Shown in pieces: positions 42,749 to 52,392 of a stretch of DNA of 64,000 bases (its first letter is position 1; every line of letters starts with the position of its first letter). The position numbers were made by a program, and so were the translations under genes. The notes under the pieces are model-generated. The model was not told the origin of the DNA, made no database searches, and saw nothing but the letters and a program-made list of their open reading frames with translations. The stretch is taken from the NCBI RefSeq assembly GCF_001984575.1, contig NZ_LZNS01000001.1, positions 3,723,210 to 3,787,209 on the forward strand, given 5' to 3'. The stretch comes from Streptomyces sp. MP131-18 (GTDB lineage Bacteria > Actinomycetota > Actinomycetes > Streptomycetales > Streptomycetaceae).

Positions 42749-45330
42749 GGCCGGTCCACCGGCACGAACGAGCCGTCCTCGCCGCCGCGCCTGCGTCCCT
42801 TGAGGATGGTTTCGAGCTGTTCGAGCCTGCGCACCTCGCGCGCCGCCTCCTGCTGCACCCGCGCGGGGTCCTGACCGAGCACCGGTTCCAGCGCGCCGGC
42901 CCGGCGCGCCACGTCCTCGACGGTCTGCCGGTGCTCCTCGGTGCCGACGGCGGCGACGAGGCCGCGCAGCTCCGCTACGCGTTCCAGTACGAACGACAGC
43001 AGCCCCGCGGCCCGTTCCAGGTCGCTGAGCGGGGCGTCCTTGGTGAAGACCTTGGTCGTCAGCGCCCGCAGGTGTTCGAGGTAGCCGTGCAGCTGGCTCA
43101 CGGCCTCGCCGTACGACCGCTGGTCGCCGGCCGCGAAGGCCCGTTCGCCCTGCTCGCGCTGTACGTCGATGGCGCGGCCCATCTCGACCGCGTCGTGCGG
43201 TACTTCGAGGTCGGCGGCGCGGGTGACGAGGTAGCGGTTCGCGTCCTCGCACTGGGCGATGAGCCGGTCGAAGTCGTGCTTCGGCGGTTCGAGGTCCGCC
43301 TCGGGCCGCCCGACGGAGCTGACCAGCTCCTCCATCTGCCCGAACTCGTGCACGGCACGGGCCGTGTCGCCCTCGGCGACCGCGCTGTCGTAACCCTGCT
43401 TCGCCTTGGCCATCTTGGCGTTGGACACGGTCCGTTCGCCCGTCGGCAGGTAGGCGACGGCCTCCTCGAACCCGCGGTGCAGCGCGGCGACCTGCTCCGC
43501 GTCCGGCAGCTCCCGCTCCGGCGGCACCTCCACCGCGCCGTCGAACGGGTGCTCGCCGATGGTGCCACGAACGGTGATGAGGAGCCCCGCATCCATCTCC
43601 ACGTCCACGTGGATCGTGGTGCCGGCCGGGGTGGAGGACGGCACTTCCGCCGTGATGACCTTGATCTGGCGGCTCTGCTGGAACAGCCGGAACTCGACGG
43701 TGCCGGTGTCCCCCGGGTGGCTGAACGTGAAGTGCGCCTTGAGCGGCAGCGGGCGCATCGCCGGGATCAGCTCCCTGCGGTGCCGCCGCCCTGACCTGCT
43801 GACCTCCAGCAGGATCGGCTTGGCGCAGATCGCGCTGGTGACAGGCGAGCCCAGCGGCCCCGCCTCGCGGTCGTGCGTCACGGCGCGCGCCACCTGCGCG
43901 CGCGGCTCGCCCGCCGCGTCGAACACCTCGATCCCCAGCAGCGTCTGCGCGCCCGGGGTGACCGGCACCCGCAGGAACGAGAAACCGCCGCCCGGGGTCA
44001 GGTCCGCCGAGTCCTCGTAGCCGTCCTCCGCCGTCAGCTGCACGTAGCCGCCGGACAGGTCGATGCCGGGCGCGAGCGCCTGGGCGGTGCCCGCGACGGT
44101 GGCCCGTTCCGCGGTGGTCACCGCGGTGCCGCGCAGGGCGACGCGCACGGTCCGTTCCTCGTCGTGGAGTTCGAGGCCGCCGACGGCGGCGGCCCGGACC
44201 GCCGCGCCGAGCGCGACGACGGTGTCCACCCGTTCGTACACGGGCTCTGCGCCCTGGGAGTGCGCGCACAGCCGCTCGGTCACCAGCTGCCGCACCAGCG
44301 GCAGGTGCGTGGACCCGCCCGCGAGGATGACGCGGTCGACGTCGGCGAGGGTGATCCCGGCCTCCTTGCCCGCCCGGTCAAGCGCCTCCTCGCAGTACTG
44401 GAAGGTGCGTTCGACGAAGGGGCGGGCGGCCTCCTCCAGGTCGGCCCGCTCCACCAGGGTGTCGACGACGACGGGGTCGCCCGCCTGGTCCAGGACCGTT
44501 CCCGAATCCCGCAGCATGTACTCGGTGCGGTCGGTCAGCGCCTTCTTCGCGGCCTCGGCCAGGGACTTCAGCCGCCGGAAGCGCAGCGCGTCCTCCGGGT
44601 CGCCGCTGATGTCCAGGTCCAGCTGCCAGCCGTCCGCGCGCAGCAGCCCGAGCAGGTGGTGGGCGAGCGCGCCGTCGATGTCGTCGCCGCCGAGCATCGT
44701 GTTGCCGCTGATGCCCAGCACGCGGAAGTCGCCCGCGGTGCAGCGCACGACACTCACGTCGAACGTCCCGCCGCCCAGGTCGTACACGAGGAACGTGCCG
44801 TCCCTGATGCCCGCCTTCCAGCAGTAGTGGCTGGCCGCCGCCGTCGGCTCGTGCAGCAGGTCGACGACGCCGAGCCCGGCCAGCTCGGCGGCCTCCCGGG
44901 TGGCCTCCACCTGCGGCTGGTCGAAGTACGCGGGCACCGTCACGATGGCCCGGTCCACCAGCCAGCGCGTGCCCGCGCTGTCGAAGCCGGACACGTCCTG
45001 CTCGATCTGCCGCTTCATCTCCCGCAGGATCTCGGCCGACACCTGCGGCGGCGTGACCTGTTCCCCGCCGAGCGCGACAGTGCGGCCCGTGCCCATCAGC
45101 CGCTTGACGGAGGTCACCGGCTCCGGCTCGCTGCCGATTCGCGCGTACGCCTTGCGGCCGACGACGAGTTCGCCGTTGCGCGGGTTGCGCCACACGCAGC
45201 TCGGAGTGGTCCTGGCGCGGGTCGCGTCCTGGTGGATCACGGTGTCGGTGTCCGACGGATTCATCACGGCGACCGCGCTGTTGGTGGTGCCCAGGTCGAT
45301 ACCGACCGCCTTGCTCACCCACTGGGTCAT
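42745..45330 (-). CDS. Divergent Hsp70 (DnaK-like) chaperone
   Basis: 861 aa, against about 620 for DnaK. ATPase motifs are intact: GIDLGTTNSAVAV (phosphate 1), VYDLGGGTFDVSVV (phosphate 2) and VILAGGSTHLPLVRQLV (adenosine), with the linker region altered. After about residue 390 it departs from the DnaK substrate-binding domain and carries a beta-rich block (KAHFTFSHPGDTGTVEFRLF) and a long helical C-terminus (AYLPTGERTVSNAKMAKAKQ; LRGLVAAVGTEEHRQTVEDV). This matches Hsp70 paralogs with special clients. ATGA overlap with the GrpE-like gene and GTGA overlap with the zinc-ribbon gene show tight coupling. Confidence 0.93.
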   Translation of the reverse strand: MTQWVSKAVGIDLGTTNSAVAVMNPSDTDTVIHQDATRARTTPSCVWRNPRNGELVVGRKAYARIGSEPEPVTSVKRLMGTGRTVALGGEQVTPPQVSAEILREMKRQIEQDVSGFDSAGTRWLVDRAIVTVPAYFDQPQVEATREAAELAGLGVVDLLHEPTAAASHYCWKAGIRDGTFLVYDLGGGTFDVSVVRCTAGDFRVLGISGNTMLGGDDIDGALAHHLLGLLRADGWQLDLDISGDPEDALRFRRLKSLAEAAKKALTDRTEYMLRDSGTVLDQAGDPVVVDTLVERADLEEAARPFVERTFQYCEEALDRAGKEAGITLADVDRVILAGGSTHLPLVRQLVTERLCAHSQGAEPVYERVDTVVALGAAVRAAAVGGLELHDEERTVRVALRGTAVTTAERATVAGTAQALAPGIDLSGGYVQLTAEDGYEDSADLTPGGGFSFLRVPVTPGAQTLLGIEVFDAAGEPRAQVARAVTHDREAGPLGSPVTSAICAKPILLEVSRSGRRHRRELIPAMRPLPLKAHFTFSHPGDTGTVEFRLFQQSRQIKVITAEVPSSTPAGTTIHVDVEMDAGLLITVRGTIGEHPFDGAVEVPPERELPDAEQVAALHRGFEEAVAYLPTGERTVSNAKMAKAKQGYDSAVAEGDTARAVHEFGQMEELVSSVGRPEADLEPPKHDFDRLIAQCEDANRYLVTRAADLEVPHDAVEMGRAIDVQREQGERAFAAGDQRSYGEAVSQLHGYLEHLRALTTKVFTKDAPLSDLERAAGLLSFVLERVAELRGLVAAVGTEEHRQTVEDVARRAGALEPVLGQDPARVQQEAAREVRRLEQLETILKGRRRGGEDGSFVPVDRP

Positions 45331-46013
45331 TCCTGCTGCTCCCTCTCCCGCGCCGGTTCCACTGCCCCGCCCCGCGCGCCCTCGTGTCCCTGTGTGTTCT
45401 GTATGCCGCGCATGCTCTGTGTGTCCTGTGTGCTGCCGGCGGGCTGGTCCGTGGCCGGGTCCGTGGCCGGGTCCGTGGCCGGGGCGCCCATCACGACCTG
45501 GGCGAGGCGCACCACCACACCGCGGTCGCGGACCACCGGTTCCAGGGCCTGGGCCACGACCTCCGCCGGGTACTGGGCGCCGTGGCGCCACCGCAGCACG
45601 TCCACCTCGTCGGCGACGGCGTCGAACGGCTCGCCCGTGGGGTCCGTCGCCTCGACTCCGATCTGCGCCAGCTGCGTCTGCATCTGCTTGCACACCACGG
45701 CGAGCCGCCGGCCGAGATTCCGTTTGCCCGCCGCTTCCAGCGGCTCCACGGCCTCCGCCAGCAGGCTTTCGAGCCGCGCCACGTGAATGGCCAGCTCGAC
45801 GGCCGCCTCCCTGGTACCGGCCGCCTCCGCATGCGCCTTGTTGCGCTCCTCGGCCACGTCGGACCAGAACCGCTGGAGCACCGCGGCCAGTTCGCGGTCG
45901 GGCGGCAGGTCCCCGCCGTCCCTCCCGGCCGCCTCCCGCGGGGCGGGCCGTTCGGCGAAGTCGTCCCAGTCCAGGGGCTCGTGCGCCCCGCTTCGCTCAG
46001 CCGAAGAGGACAT
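45327..46013 (-). CDS. GrpE-like nucleotide exchange factor
   Basis: 228 aa. A long helix (LAAVLQRFWSDVAEERNKAH and onward) is followed by a GrpE-head-like segment (IGVEATDPTGEPFDAVADEV, DVLRWRHGAQYPAEVVAQAL), close to the GVE...GEPFD..xHEAV pattern. Only part of the canonical head is recognisable, so similarity is partial. It lies directly upstream of the Hsp70 with an ATGA overlap, the expected partner position. The last 60 residues are a Thr/Gln/Pro-rich tail that includes a DPATDPATD repeat. It overlaps the preceding J-like gene by 17 bp. Confidence 0.75.
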   Translation of the reverse strand: MSSSAERSGAHEPLDWDDFAERPAPREAAGRDGGDLPPDRELAAVLQRFWSDVAEERNKAHAEAAGTREAAVELAIHVARLESLLAEAVEPLEAAGKRNLGRRLAVVCKQMQTQLAQIGVEATDPTGEPFDAVADEVDVLRWRHGAQYPAEVVAQALEPVVRDRGVVVRLAQVVMGAPATDPATDPATDQPAGSTQDTQSMRGIQNTQGHEGARGGAVEPAREREQQE

Positions 46014-46446
46014 CGCGCACCTCCAGCGGCGGCCGCTCCGGCAGCTCGTACGGCACCGGCGGCGCCTCGACCGCGGGCCGCACGTCCGCCTCCGGCGGCG
46101 CCAGCAGGGCTTCGGCCGCGGTCCGCGCCGCCGCCCCCAGATCGAAGTCCTCGGGCCCGAGCGGCCCGGCCGCGCGGCGGAGCGCGGCCGGGGTGACCGG
46201 GCCGCGCCGGTGCTTGCGGGCGAAGTCCGCCCACCGGTCGGCCCGGTAGTCGGTGGCCGGCGCCTCAAGGAACGCGTGCAGCCTGCGCGTCTCCGGGCGG
46301 CCCGTCAGCTCGTCCTTGGCCCACTCGGCGAGTGCGCGTTCCTCGTGCTCGTCGGCGATCAGCGCCAGGTCGCGGGCCTGCTCCACCACCGCCTCGTCGT
46401 CCGCGGTGACGGGAAGTCCCAGCACGTGGAAGGGGTTAGGTCTCAT
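45997..46446 (-). CDS. J-domain-like protein lacking HPD
   Basis: 149 aa. The beginning (NPFHVLGLPVTADDEAVVEQ, ARDLALIADEHEERALAEWA) follows the first helix and turn pattern of J domains (F-x-V-L-G-L, A-x-x-E-V). But the HPD tripeptide needed to stimulate Hsp70 ATPase is absent (IADEHEE in its place). No Gly/Phe or zinc-finger region follows. It may bind the neighbouring Hsp70 without stimulating it, or it is a related domain. Only operon context supports the chaperone link, so this is a moderate call. Confidence 0.55.
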   Translation of the reverse strand: MRPNPFHVLGLPVTADDEAVVEQARDLALIADEHEERALAEWAKDELTGRPETRRLHAFLEAPATDYRADRWADFARKHRRGPVTPAALRRAAGPLGPEDFDLGAAARTAAEALLAPPEADVRPAVEAPPVPYELPERPPLEVRDVLFG

Positions 46447-46472
46447 CTCAGTCCCTCGGGGTCACGGGCGGC

Positions 46473-48038
46473 CTACTGGTAGCGGAGCATCGGGGCCAGC
46501 TGGTAGATCTGCTCCCTGATGTGGTCCGGCGGATTCTTGGCGAGGGCCTGCCGCAGTTGCGACTGGGCCGACAGCTGGAGCTGCGGCTGTGTCCGCCGCG
46601 GCGCGGCGCCGCTCTGCTTCAGCAGGACCAGCGCCCGGTAGATCAGGACCGTGCACTCCTCCTCGGCCGTCGAGGTGTACTGGGCCGCCCGCCGCAACTC
46701 GTCCAGCGCCCGCGCGTACTGGCTGCGTTCGAGCAGCTGCTCGGCCAGCCGCACGTGCGCCGCGTGGCGCACGAGCCGCACGTCCTCGCCGGCCTCCGGA
46801 ATGTGCTCGACCGTCCGCATGGCGTCCAGCGCCTCCTGGGGGCGACCGCCGTTGAGGGCGTCCGTCGCCCGGTCGAAGGCGCTCTTGAGGGTCGCCGCCG
46901 TCCGCTGGTCCTTCATGAGGTCCTCGGCGTTGCTGTTCAGCGGGTTCCACTCGAGGGCGGTCCGGTACGCCTGCTCCGCGGCGGCCGGGTCGTCCGCGAT
47001 GAAGCCGCGGAACATGAAGTGCTTGGACAGCGCCTGGTTCTCGCGCAGGTGGCTCTGCCCCGGCGTGGCGACACCGGCCAGGTCGTCGGCGAAGTGCCGC
47101 GCCAGCCGCACCGCGCCCTTCATCTGACGCTGCCGGGAGGCGTCGTCCACCGGCAGCCCGTAGATGCAGTACTGCCACTCGTTGCACCATTCAAGACCGG
47201 CCGTCAGCACCCGCGGCAGCGGAACGTCCAGCCCGGCCAGCGGCAGCAGCCGGTGAACGGCCGACGTGAAGTCCTTGGTGATGCCGGGCGGCAGCTTCGC
47301 CACCGCGTCCGCGTCTTCGAGCACCTCCTCGGCGTGGCGGATCGCCTCGTGCGACCAGTCGTCGATGACGCGTCCGGCGAGGCGCGACACGTCGGCCCAG
47401 CGGCCGGGGTCGGCCGGGGACAGCCAGGTCAGGCGGGTGCCGGCCAGCAGGTCGCGCACGGCGGCGGCGCCGCCGCGGCAGGCGTCGAGCACCCGCAGGT
47501 GGGTCTCGGCGAGGCCGGGCTCGTCCTGGTCCAGCGCGACCGTACCGTGCTTGCGGTGCAGGCCGAACAACTCCTCGCAGACCACGGCCCGCAGCTCGTC
47601 CTCCGCCTCGGCCACCGCCTCCCGCGGCGCGGCCTGGAGCTGCCAGAACGTCGCGGAGGCGAGCAGCAGCACCCACAGCGCGGTGGTGGTGGCGAGCAGG
47701 TCGGCGGCCCGTTCCGTGTGCGGGGGCAGCCGCAGCGTCTGCTCGCGGTAGATAACGGCGAGGGTGTGGTGGAGGCTCAGGTCGAGTCCGCGCCGGCTCA
47801 GCAGTCCTGACCAGGCGCCGGCGATGCGGTCCTGGTCGTCGGCGAGGAGCGCTTGGCGCAGCACGCCGTCGGACTCGATGGCCCGTTCGAGCGCCGGGTA
47901 GCGCCCGGCCCTGTCCCACGGCACCGGGTCCTGGGGCGCGTCGGGGAACAGCGCGTCGAGCAGCCGCTCCACGCACACCGCGCTCTGCAGGCCGCGGGCC
48001 GCGTCCTTGGCCTCGCCCGGCCTGATGCCACCCGTCAT
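46473..48038 (-). CDS. TPR-type protein (521 aa)
   Basis: Helical throughout with TPR-like pairs near the C-terminus (AAEQAYRTALEWNPLNSNAE, ERSQYARALDELRRAAQYTS). A hydrophobic stretch (ALWVLLLASATFWQLQAAP) around residue 115 could be a buried helix or a membrane anchor. It contains the segment KDFTSAVHRLLPLAGLDVPL. Its ATG overlaps the upstream TPR gene by 4 bp. It is probably an adaptor in the system; no enzyme motif was seen. Confidence 0.7.
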   Translation of the reverse strand: MTGGIRPGEAKDAARGLQSAVCVERLLDALFPDAPQDPVPWDRAGRYPALERAIESDGVLRQALLADDQDRIAGAWSGLLSRRGLDLSLHHTLAVIYREQTLRLPPHTERAADLLATTTALWVLLLASATFWQLQAAPREAVAEAEDELRAVVCEELFGLHRKHGTVALDQDEPGLAETHLRVLDACRGGAAAVRDLLAGTRLTWLSPADPGRWADVSRLAGRVIDDWSHEAIRHAEEVLEDADAVAKLPPGITKDFTSAVHRLLPLAGLDVPLPRVLTAGLEWCNEWQYCIYGLPVDDASRQRQMKGAVRLARHFADDLAGVATPGQSHLRENQALSKHFMFRGFIADDPAAAEQAYRTALEWNPLNSNAEDLMKDQRTAATLKSAFDRATDALNGGRPQEALDAMRTVEHIPEAGEDVRLVRHAAHVRLAEQLLERSQYARALDELRRAAQYTSTAEEECTVLIYRALVLLKQSGAAPRRTQPQLQLSAQSQLRQALAKNPPDHIREQIYQLAPMLRYQ

Positions 48039-51000
48039 CGCAGGTCCCTCTCTTCCCCGCTCGCCACCTCGACGGGGCCGCCCGCGGCGATCCTGGCGAC
48101 GTGGCGCAGCAGCCGCGCGGCCCGCAGCGGGTCGCCGTCCTGCCGGGCGGCCACCGCACGGTGGCACAGCAGCCGCACGTAGTCCCCGCGGGCTTCGCCC
48201 GCCTCGCCCCCGCCGCGCTCCGCCGCGGTGACGGCCTGCCGCCACAGCCGCCCGGCGAGTGCGAACTCGCCGACGACGGTGGCGCAGCGGGCGTGCACGG
48301 CGGGGTCGAGCCCTTCGGCGCCGTGCTCGGCGAGCCGCCGCACGTACGGCGCGAACGCGTGCGCAGGGCCCGCCCTGCGTCCGCCGCCAGGGGCGGGCCG
48401 CGCGCACAGCGCGGGCAGGGCGCGGGTCAGGTCGACGACGGCGGCCAGGGCGTCGCCGTCGCTGCCGCCGTTCCCGCCGCCGTCCCCGGTGGTCGCGGCG
48501 GCGGTGGTGGCCGCGGTGGCCAGCGCGTCGAGCGCGGCGTCCGGGTCCTGACCGGCCAGCGCCGCGGCCCGCAGGAGGCCGAGCGCGGCGGGCTCGCCGT
48601 CCGCCGCGGGTCCGCCGTCCGCGGCGGACGGCGGGCGGCCCGCCAGCGCGTCCGCCAGCAGGGCGCAGGCGCGGTGCGCCCGCGTGCCCCCGCGCACGCC
48701 CGCCAACCGTCCGGCGGCGCGTTCCCGTTCGCCCGCTTCGAGCGCCAGGGCCGCGGTCACGAGCGCGTGCAGCGGCCGGTCGGCGGACGTCTGCCCGCCG
48801 GGCTCTGGTTCCGGGGCCGCCAGGGCCGCCGCGGCAGCGGTCAGGTCGGCCGCGTGGTGGGTCGCGGGGCCGGGGTGGCGGGCCGCGAGGCGGTGCAGGA
48901 TCGCGGCGAACGCGGCGCGGCGGGCGGGCGACTCGCTCGCCGTCCCGGCCGCCGCCAGGGCGGTGGCCAGGGCGGGCACGGCCAGGTCCGCGGAGGCGCC
49001 GGGCCGTTCGGCGAGGCTGCGGAGGCGCTCCGCGCGGTTGAGCGGGAAGCCCTCCGGATCGTCGGCGAGGGCGGTCACGCTCAAGACCCACTCGGCCCAC
49101 GGGTGCCGCTCGGCCGCGGTCCACACCGCCGCGCCGGGCCTTCGGTCGGGCGCGAGGGTGCCGTCCGCCGCCGCCCGGGCGGCGGCGGCGAGGGCGTACG
49201 CCTCGTCCGGCAGGGTGCCGGGCGCGGCGGACAGCGCGGCCTCGAAGTCCCGCGCGGCGCGCGCCGCGTCGCCGCCCCGCAGCCACAGCGCGCCCCGCGC
49301 GGACGCGACGTACGGCGGCACGCCGGACCCCAGGGCTTCGAGGCGCCGCGCGGCCACCAGGGCCGGTGCGCCGTCCCGCGCGGCCGACGGGACGTCATCG
49401 GGAACGTCCTCGGGGACGTCCTCGGGGAGCAGCGCCTCCGACCAGGCCGTCAGTACCTCGGCCTTGGCGCCGGTGCAGCCGTCGAGGAGCCGGCGCGCGG
49501 GGCGCGGGCGCCCGGCGTGCAGATGGTGCGCGGCAAGGATCAGGTGGGCGCGCCGGGTGTGCCCGAGTCGCGCGGCCTCGCCGAGGAGGCGTTCGGCCTC
49601 CTCCGGCTCGCCCGCGAGCGACCGCAGACCCGACCACAGGAACCGGTCGGCGCGCGGCAGCCGCCGGTACAGCGGGTGCCGCAGCAGGGTGCGCATGCCG
49701 TCGGCGCCGCGCCGGGCGTACGCCTCGCCGAGCGCCGTGCGCAGCGCCTCAAGGCGCTCCGGCGTGCCAGCGCCCGCCGGCAGCGGTCCCGGCTCCGCGC
49801 CTGGCCGCGTGCCCGCGGCCAGGTCGCGCCGGGCGGCGCCGACCCGCGCGTAGCCGGCCGGCGGCCCGGAGACGGTGAGGCCCGCGGTCAGGCCCGGGTC
49901 CGCGTCCCACAGCAGGCAGCCGAGTGCCCAGGGCACGGCCGCCCGGCCACGGTCCCGCGCCCGGCCGGTCAGCAGCTCGGCCCAGGCGCCGTGGTAGATC
50001 CAGAGGTCCCGCCCGGGCGGCGCGTCGGCGCCGCCGTTACGCTCCGCGAAGGCGGTGACCGGGTCGAGGGCGGCGTGCGCGCGTTCCGCATCGCCCTCCA
50101 CCAGGTGCAGGCGCCCGCGCGCGTAGGCGAACCACGCGCCGACGTACGCTTCGAGCGCCAGCGTGCCGACATGCTCGGCGCGCGCCGGTGGACTTTCGTC
50201 CGTGTCCGCGTCCAGCCAGGTCAGCACGTCGATCAGTTCGCCGAGCCGCGCGAGCGCCCCGCCCGGCGCGGCCCGGCGGCAGCGCCCCCGCAGCCAGCCG
50301 GGCGTGCCGGCCGCCTCGCCGGTCCTGATCCAGGCGGCCAGCAGGCCGAGCAGCGCCGTCTCGTCGTGCGGGTCCGCGGTGCACGCGGCGGCGAAGTGCT
50401 CCCTGGCCTCGGCCGGGCGGCCCGCCACGCGCAGCCGGTGCAGGCCCAGGGCGCGCGCGGCGCCCGGCACCCCGGCCGGGCGCGCGGGACCGGCCAGCTC
50501 GGCCGCCGCGGCCAGCGTGTCCGCGTCGTCGGTGAAGCCGACGCGCAGCACCTCGGCGACGCGTTCCGGCACGCCGGGCGGCAGGGGGCCGCCCCGCGCG
50601 AGGCGGGCGGCGTAGATCCGCAGGTGTTCGGGGCCGCGGTGCCCGGCGCGCGCCAGGTCGGATGCCGCGGCGTCGCGGGCCGCCTCGTCGCTGCCCGGCG
50701 CCCAGTACAGCTCGGTGAGCAGCGCACCGGCGGCGGCGGCTTCGCCGCGGGCGGCGCGGGCGGCGATCAGCGGGCGCCACGCCTGCTCCAGGGTGAACGC
50801 GGGCCCGGCGAGCTGCCGGCCCGCTTCGGCGAGCGCCGTGAAGTCCTCCTCGCCCAGCAGCCCGAGTAACCGCGGGTCCGTGACGGAGGCGACGAACGGC
50901 ACCCACAGCACGCCCGCGGGCGCGGGCCGCGCGGCCAGCACGTCGCGGAGCCGGCGCAGCCGTTCCAGCGCCTGCGCCGGATCGGGCTCCGCGACGGCGT

Positions 51001-51103
51001 CGGCCCAGCGGTTCCGCAGCCGCCCGGTCGCGGTGAAGACGTTGCGGAACGACCGCACCGGTGCCTGCGGAGCCTTCTGCCCTTCGGCCACGGCCGCGTT
51101 CAC
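48035..51103 (-). CDS. Large TPR/helical-repeat protein (1022 aa)
   Basis: Ala/Arg/Leu-rich solenoid with many TPR-like helical pairs (EAREHFAAACTADPHDETAL; ARDFEAALSAAPGTLPDEAY; AERLLGEAARLGHTRRAHLI). There are no transmembrane segments or catalytic motifs. The start is the GTG at 51103, which overlaps the kinase stop by 4 bp; the frame's ATG further up (51133) lies inside the kinase gene. Such large scaffolds often gather sensor and effector proteins. An Ala/Gly low-complexity region sits near residue 870. Confidence 0.72.
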   Translation of the reverse strand: MNAAVAEGQKAPQAPVRSFRNVFTATGRLRNRWADAVAEPDPAQALERLRRLRDVLAARPAPAGVLWVPFVASVTDPRLLGLLGEEDFTALAEAGRQLAGPAFTLEQAWRPLIAARAARGEAAAAGALLTELYWAPGSDEAARDAAASDLARAGHRGPEHLRIYAARLARGGPLPPGVPERVAEVLRVGFTDDADTLAAAAELAGPARPAGVPGAARALGLHRLRVAGRPAEAREHFAAACTADPHDETALLGLLAAWIRTGEAAGTPGWLRGRCRRAAPGGALARLGELIDVLTWLDADTDESPPARAEHVGTLALEAYVGAWFAYARGRLHLVEGDAERAHAALDPVTAFAERNGGADAPPGRDLWIYHGAWAELLTGRARDRGRAAVPWALGCLLWDADPGLTAGLTVSGPPAGYARVGAARRDLAAGTRPGAEPGPLPAGAGTPERLEALRTALGEAYARRGADGMRTLLRHPLYRRLPRADRFLWSGLRSLAGEPEEAERLLGEAARLGHTRRAHLILAAHHLHAGRPRPARRLLDGCTGAKAEVLTAWSEALLPEDVPEDVPDDVPSAARDGAPALVAARRLEALGSGVPPYVASARGALWLRGGDAARAARDFEAALSAAPGTLPDEAYALAAAARAAADGTLAPDRRPGAAVWTAAERHPWAEWVLSVTALADDPEGFPLNRAERLRSLAERPGASADLAVPALATALAAAGTASESPARRAAFAAILHRLAARHPGPATHHAADLTAAAAALAAPEPEPGGQTSADRPLHALVTAALALEAGERERAAGRLAGVRGGTRAHRACALLADALAGRPPSAADGGPAADGEPAALGLLRAAALAGQDPDAALDALATAATTAAATTGDGGGNGGSDGDALAAVVDLTRALPALCARPAPGGGRRAGPAHAFAPYVRRLAEHGAEGLDPAVHARCATVVGEFALAGRLWRQAVTAAERGGGEAGEARGDYVRLLCHRAVAARQDGDPLRAARLLRHVARIAAGGPVEVASGEERDLR

Positions 51104-52392
51104 CCCCTGCCCAGCTCGCGTCGGCGCAGCCACTCGAAGTGGTCGGCCTGGAAGGTGTTGCCCGCCCTGCGGTAGCAGGCCACGGTCCGCACCAGCAGCG
51201 CGGCGCGCTCGTTGCGGCTGCGCAGCAGCGCCGTGTCCTTCGCCAGCAGCCAGGCGTCGGCCAGCCGGTCGCCCGCCGTGCCGTCCTCGCCGAGCGCGGT
51301 CAACGCGTCGGCGAGCCGCCGCAGGGCGGCCAGCCGGGCGGCGGGGGGCAGTTCGCCTGCCAGGGTGCGGGTCAGCAGGCGGCGTGCGCCCTCCGCGTCG
51401 TTCGCGGCGAGCAGCCCGGCGGCCCGTTCCACGTCGTCGGCGCCCGGCGGGCGGGCCCGCGCGCCCGCGGACTCTGCCGCGGCCAGCGCGTCGAGCAGGT
51501 CGGCGGCGGACCGGTACCGCTGGTCCGGATCGGTCCGCAGGCAGCGCAGGACCAGGGCGTCGACGGCCGGTCCCACGGTGTTGTTCAGCGTGGACGGCGG
51601 GGCGGGCGTGACCAGGCGCTTCTGCTGGTAGAGCCAGTCGCCGTGCGAGACGTCGGGCACGTCAGGGGGCGGCACGAGGTGACCGAACGGGTGGCGGCCG
51701 GTCAGGCCCTCGTAGATCACCACGCCGAGCGAGTACAGGTCGGAGGCCGGAACGCTGTGGCCCTGCGAGGTCTCGGGCGCCATATACCGCAGGGTGCCCG
51801 CTACGCCCGGGACCTGTCCCGAAGCGACCAGCCGGGCCGCGAGGCCGAAGTCGATCAGCCGCACGGTGAGATCGGTGCCGAGCAGCACGTTGTCCGGCTT
51901 CAGATCGCGGTGCAGCAGCGGCGGGTCGAGCGCGTGCAGGCCGCGCAGCGCCACGCAGATCTGCCGCGCCCAGGTGAGGAGCTGGTGGGCCGGCACGGTC
52001 TTCAGGGACGCGAACTGGTCGGCCAGCGTGGTGCCCGGCACGTACTCCATGACGAGGAACGCGCGCCCGTCCGCGTCCGCGGCCAGGCCGCCGTCGTAGA
52101 CATGGACGAGATGCCTGCGCGCCTCGGCGTCGGTCATGCCGTCCATCGCCTCGGCGAGCCGCAGCACGTCCGTGAACAGCTCGCCCGCGTTCTCCTCCGT
52201 CATGCGGGCGCGGCGGGACAACTTGCACGCGACGCGCCGCACCGGGCGGCCGAGGATGTGCTGTGTGCTGCGGAACACGCCGCCGAACGCACCGCCGCCG
52301 ACCCAGTCGGTCAGCCGGTAGCGGCCCGCGACCGTACGGCCCACGAACGACCGCAGGTCCTCGCCCTCCTCGCCGCCGCCGGCGCCGCTCAC
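51100..52392 (-). CDS. Soluble Ser/Thr protein kinase
   Basis: 430 aa. Hanks-type kinase: glycine loop VGGGAFGGV (31-39), catalytic-site Lys57 in VACKLSR, HRDLKPDN (161-168) and DFG (181-183), with the APE-like APETSQG. No transmembrane helix or PASTA domain; instead a helical C-terminal extension (about 300-430) with TPR-like character. Its GTG overlaps the ClpB-like stop. The gene is embedded in the chaperone operon, so likely substrates are operon proteins. Confidence 0.93.
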   Translation of the reverse strand: MSGAGGGEEGEDLRSFVGRTVAGRYRLTDWVGGGAFGGVFRSTQHILGRPVRRVACKLSRRARMTEENAGELFTDVLRLAEAMDGMTDAEARRHLVHVYDGGLAADADGRAFLVMEYVPGTTLADQFASLKTVPAHQLLTWARQICVALRGLHALDPPLLHRDLKPDNVLLGTDLTVRLIDFGLAARLVASGQVPGVAGTLRYMAPETSQGHSVPASDLYSLGVVIYEGLTGRHPFGHLVPPPDVPDVSHGDWLYQQKRLVTPAPPSTLNNTVGPAVDALVLRCLRTDPDQRYRSAADLLDALAAAESAGARARPPGADDVERAAGLLAANDAEGARRLLTRTLAGELPPAARLAALRRLADALTALGEDGTAGDRLADAWLLAKDTALLRSRNERAALLVRTVACYRRAGNTFQADHFEWLRRRELGRG

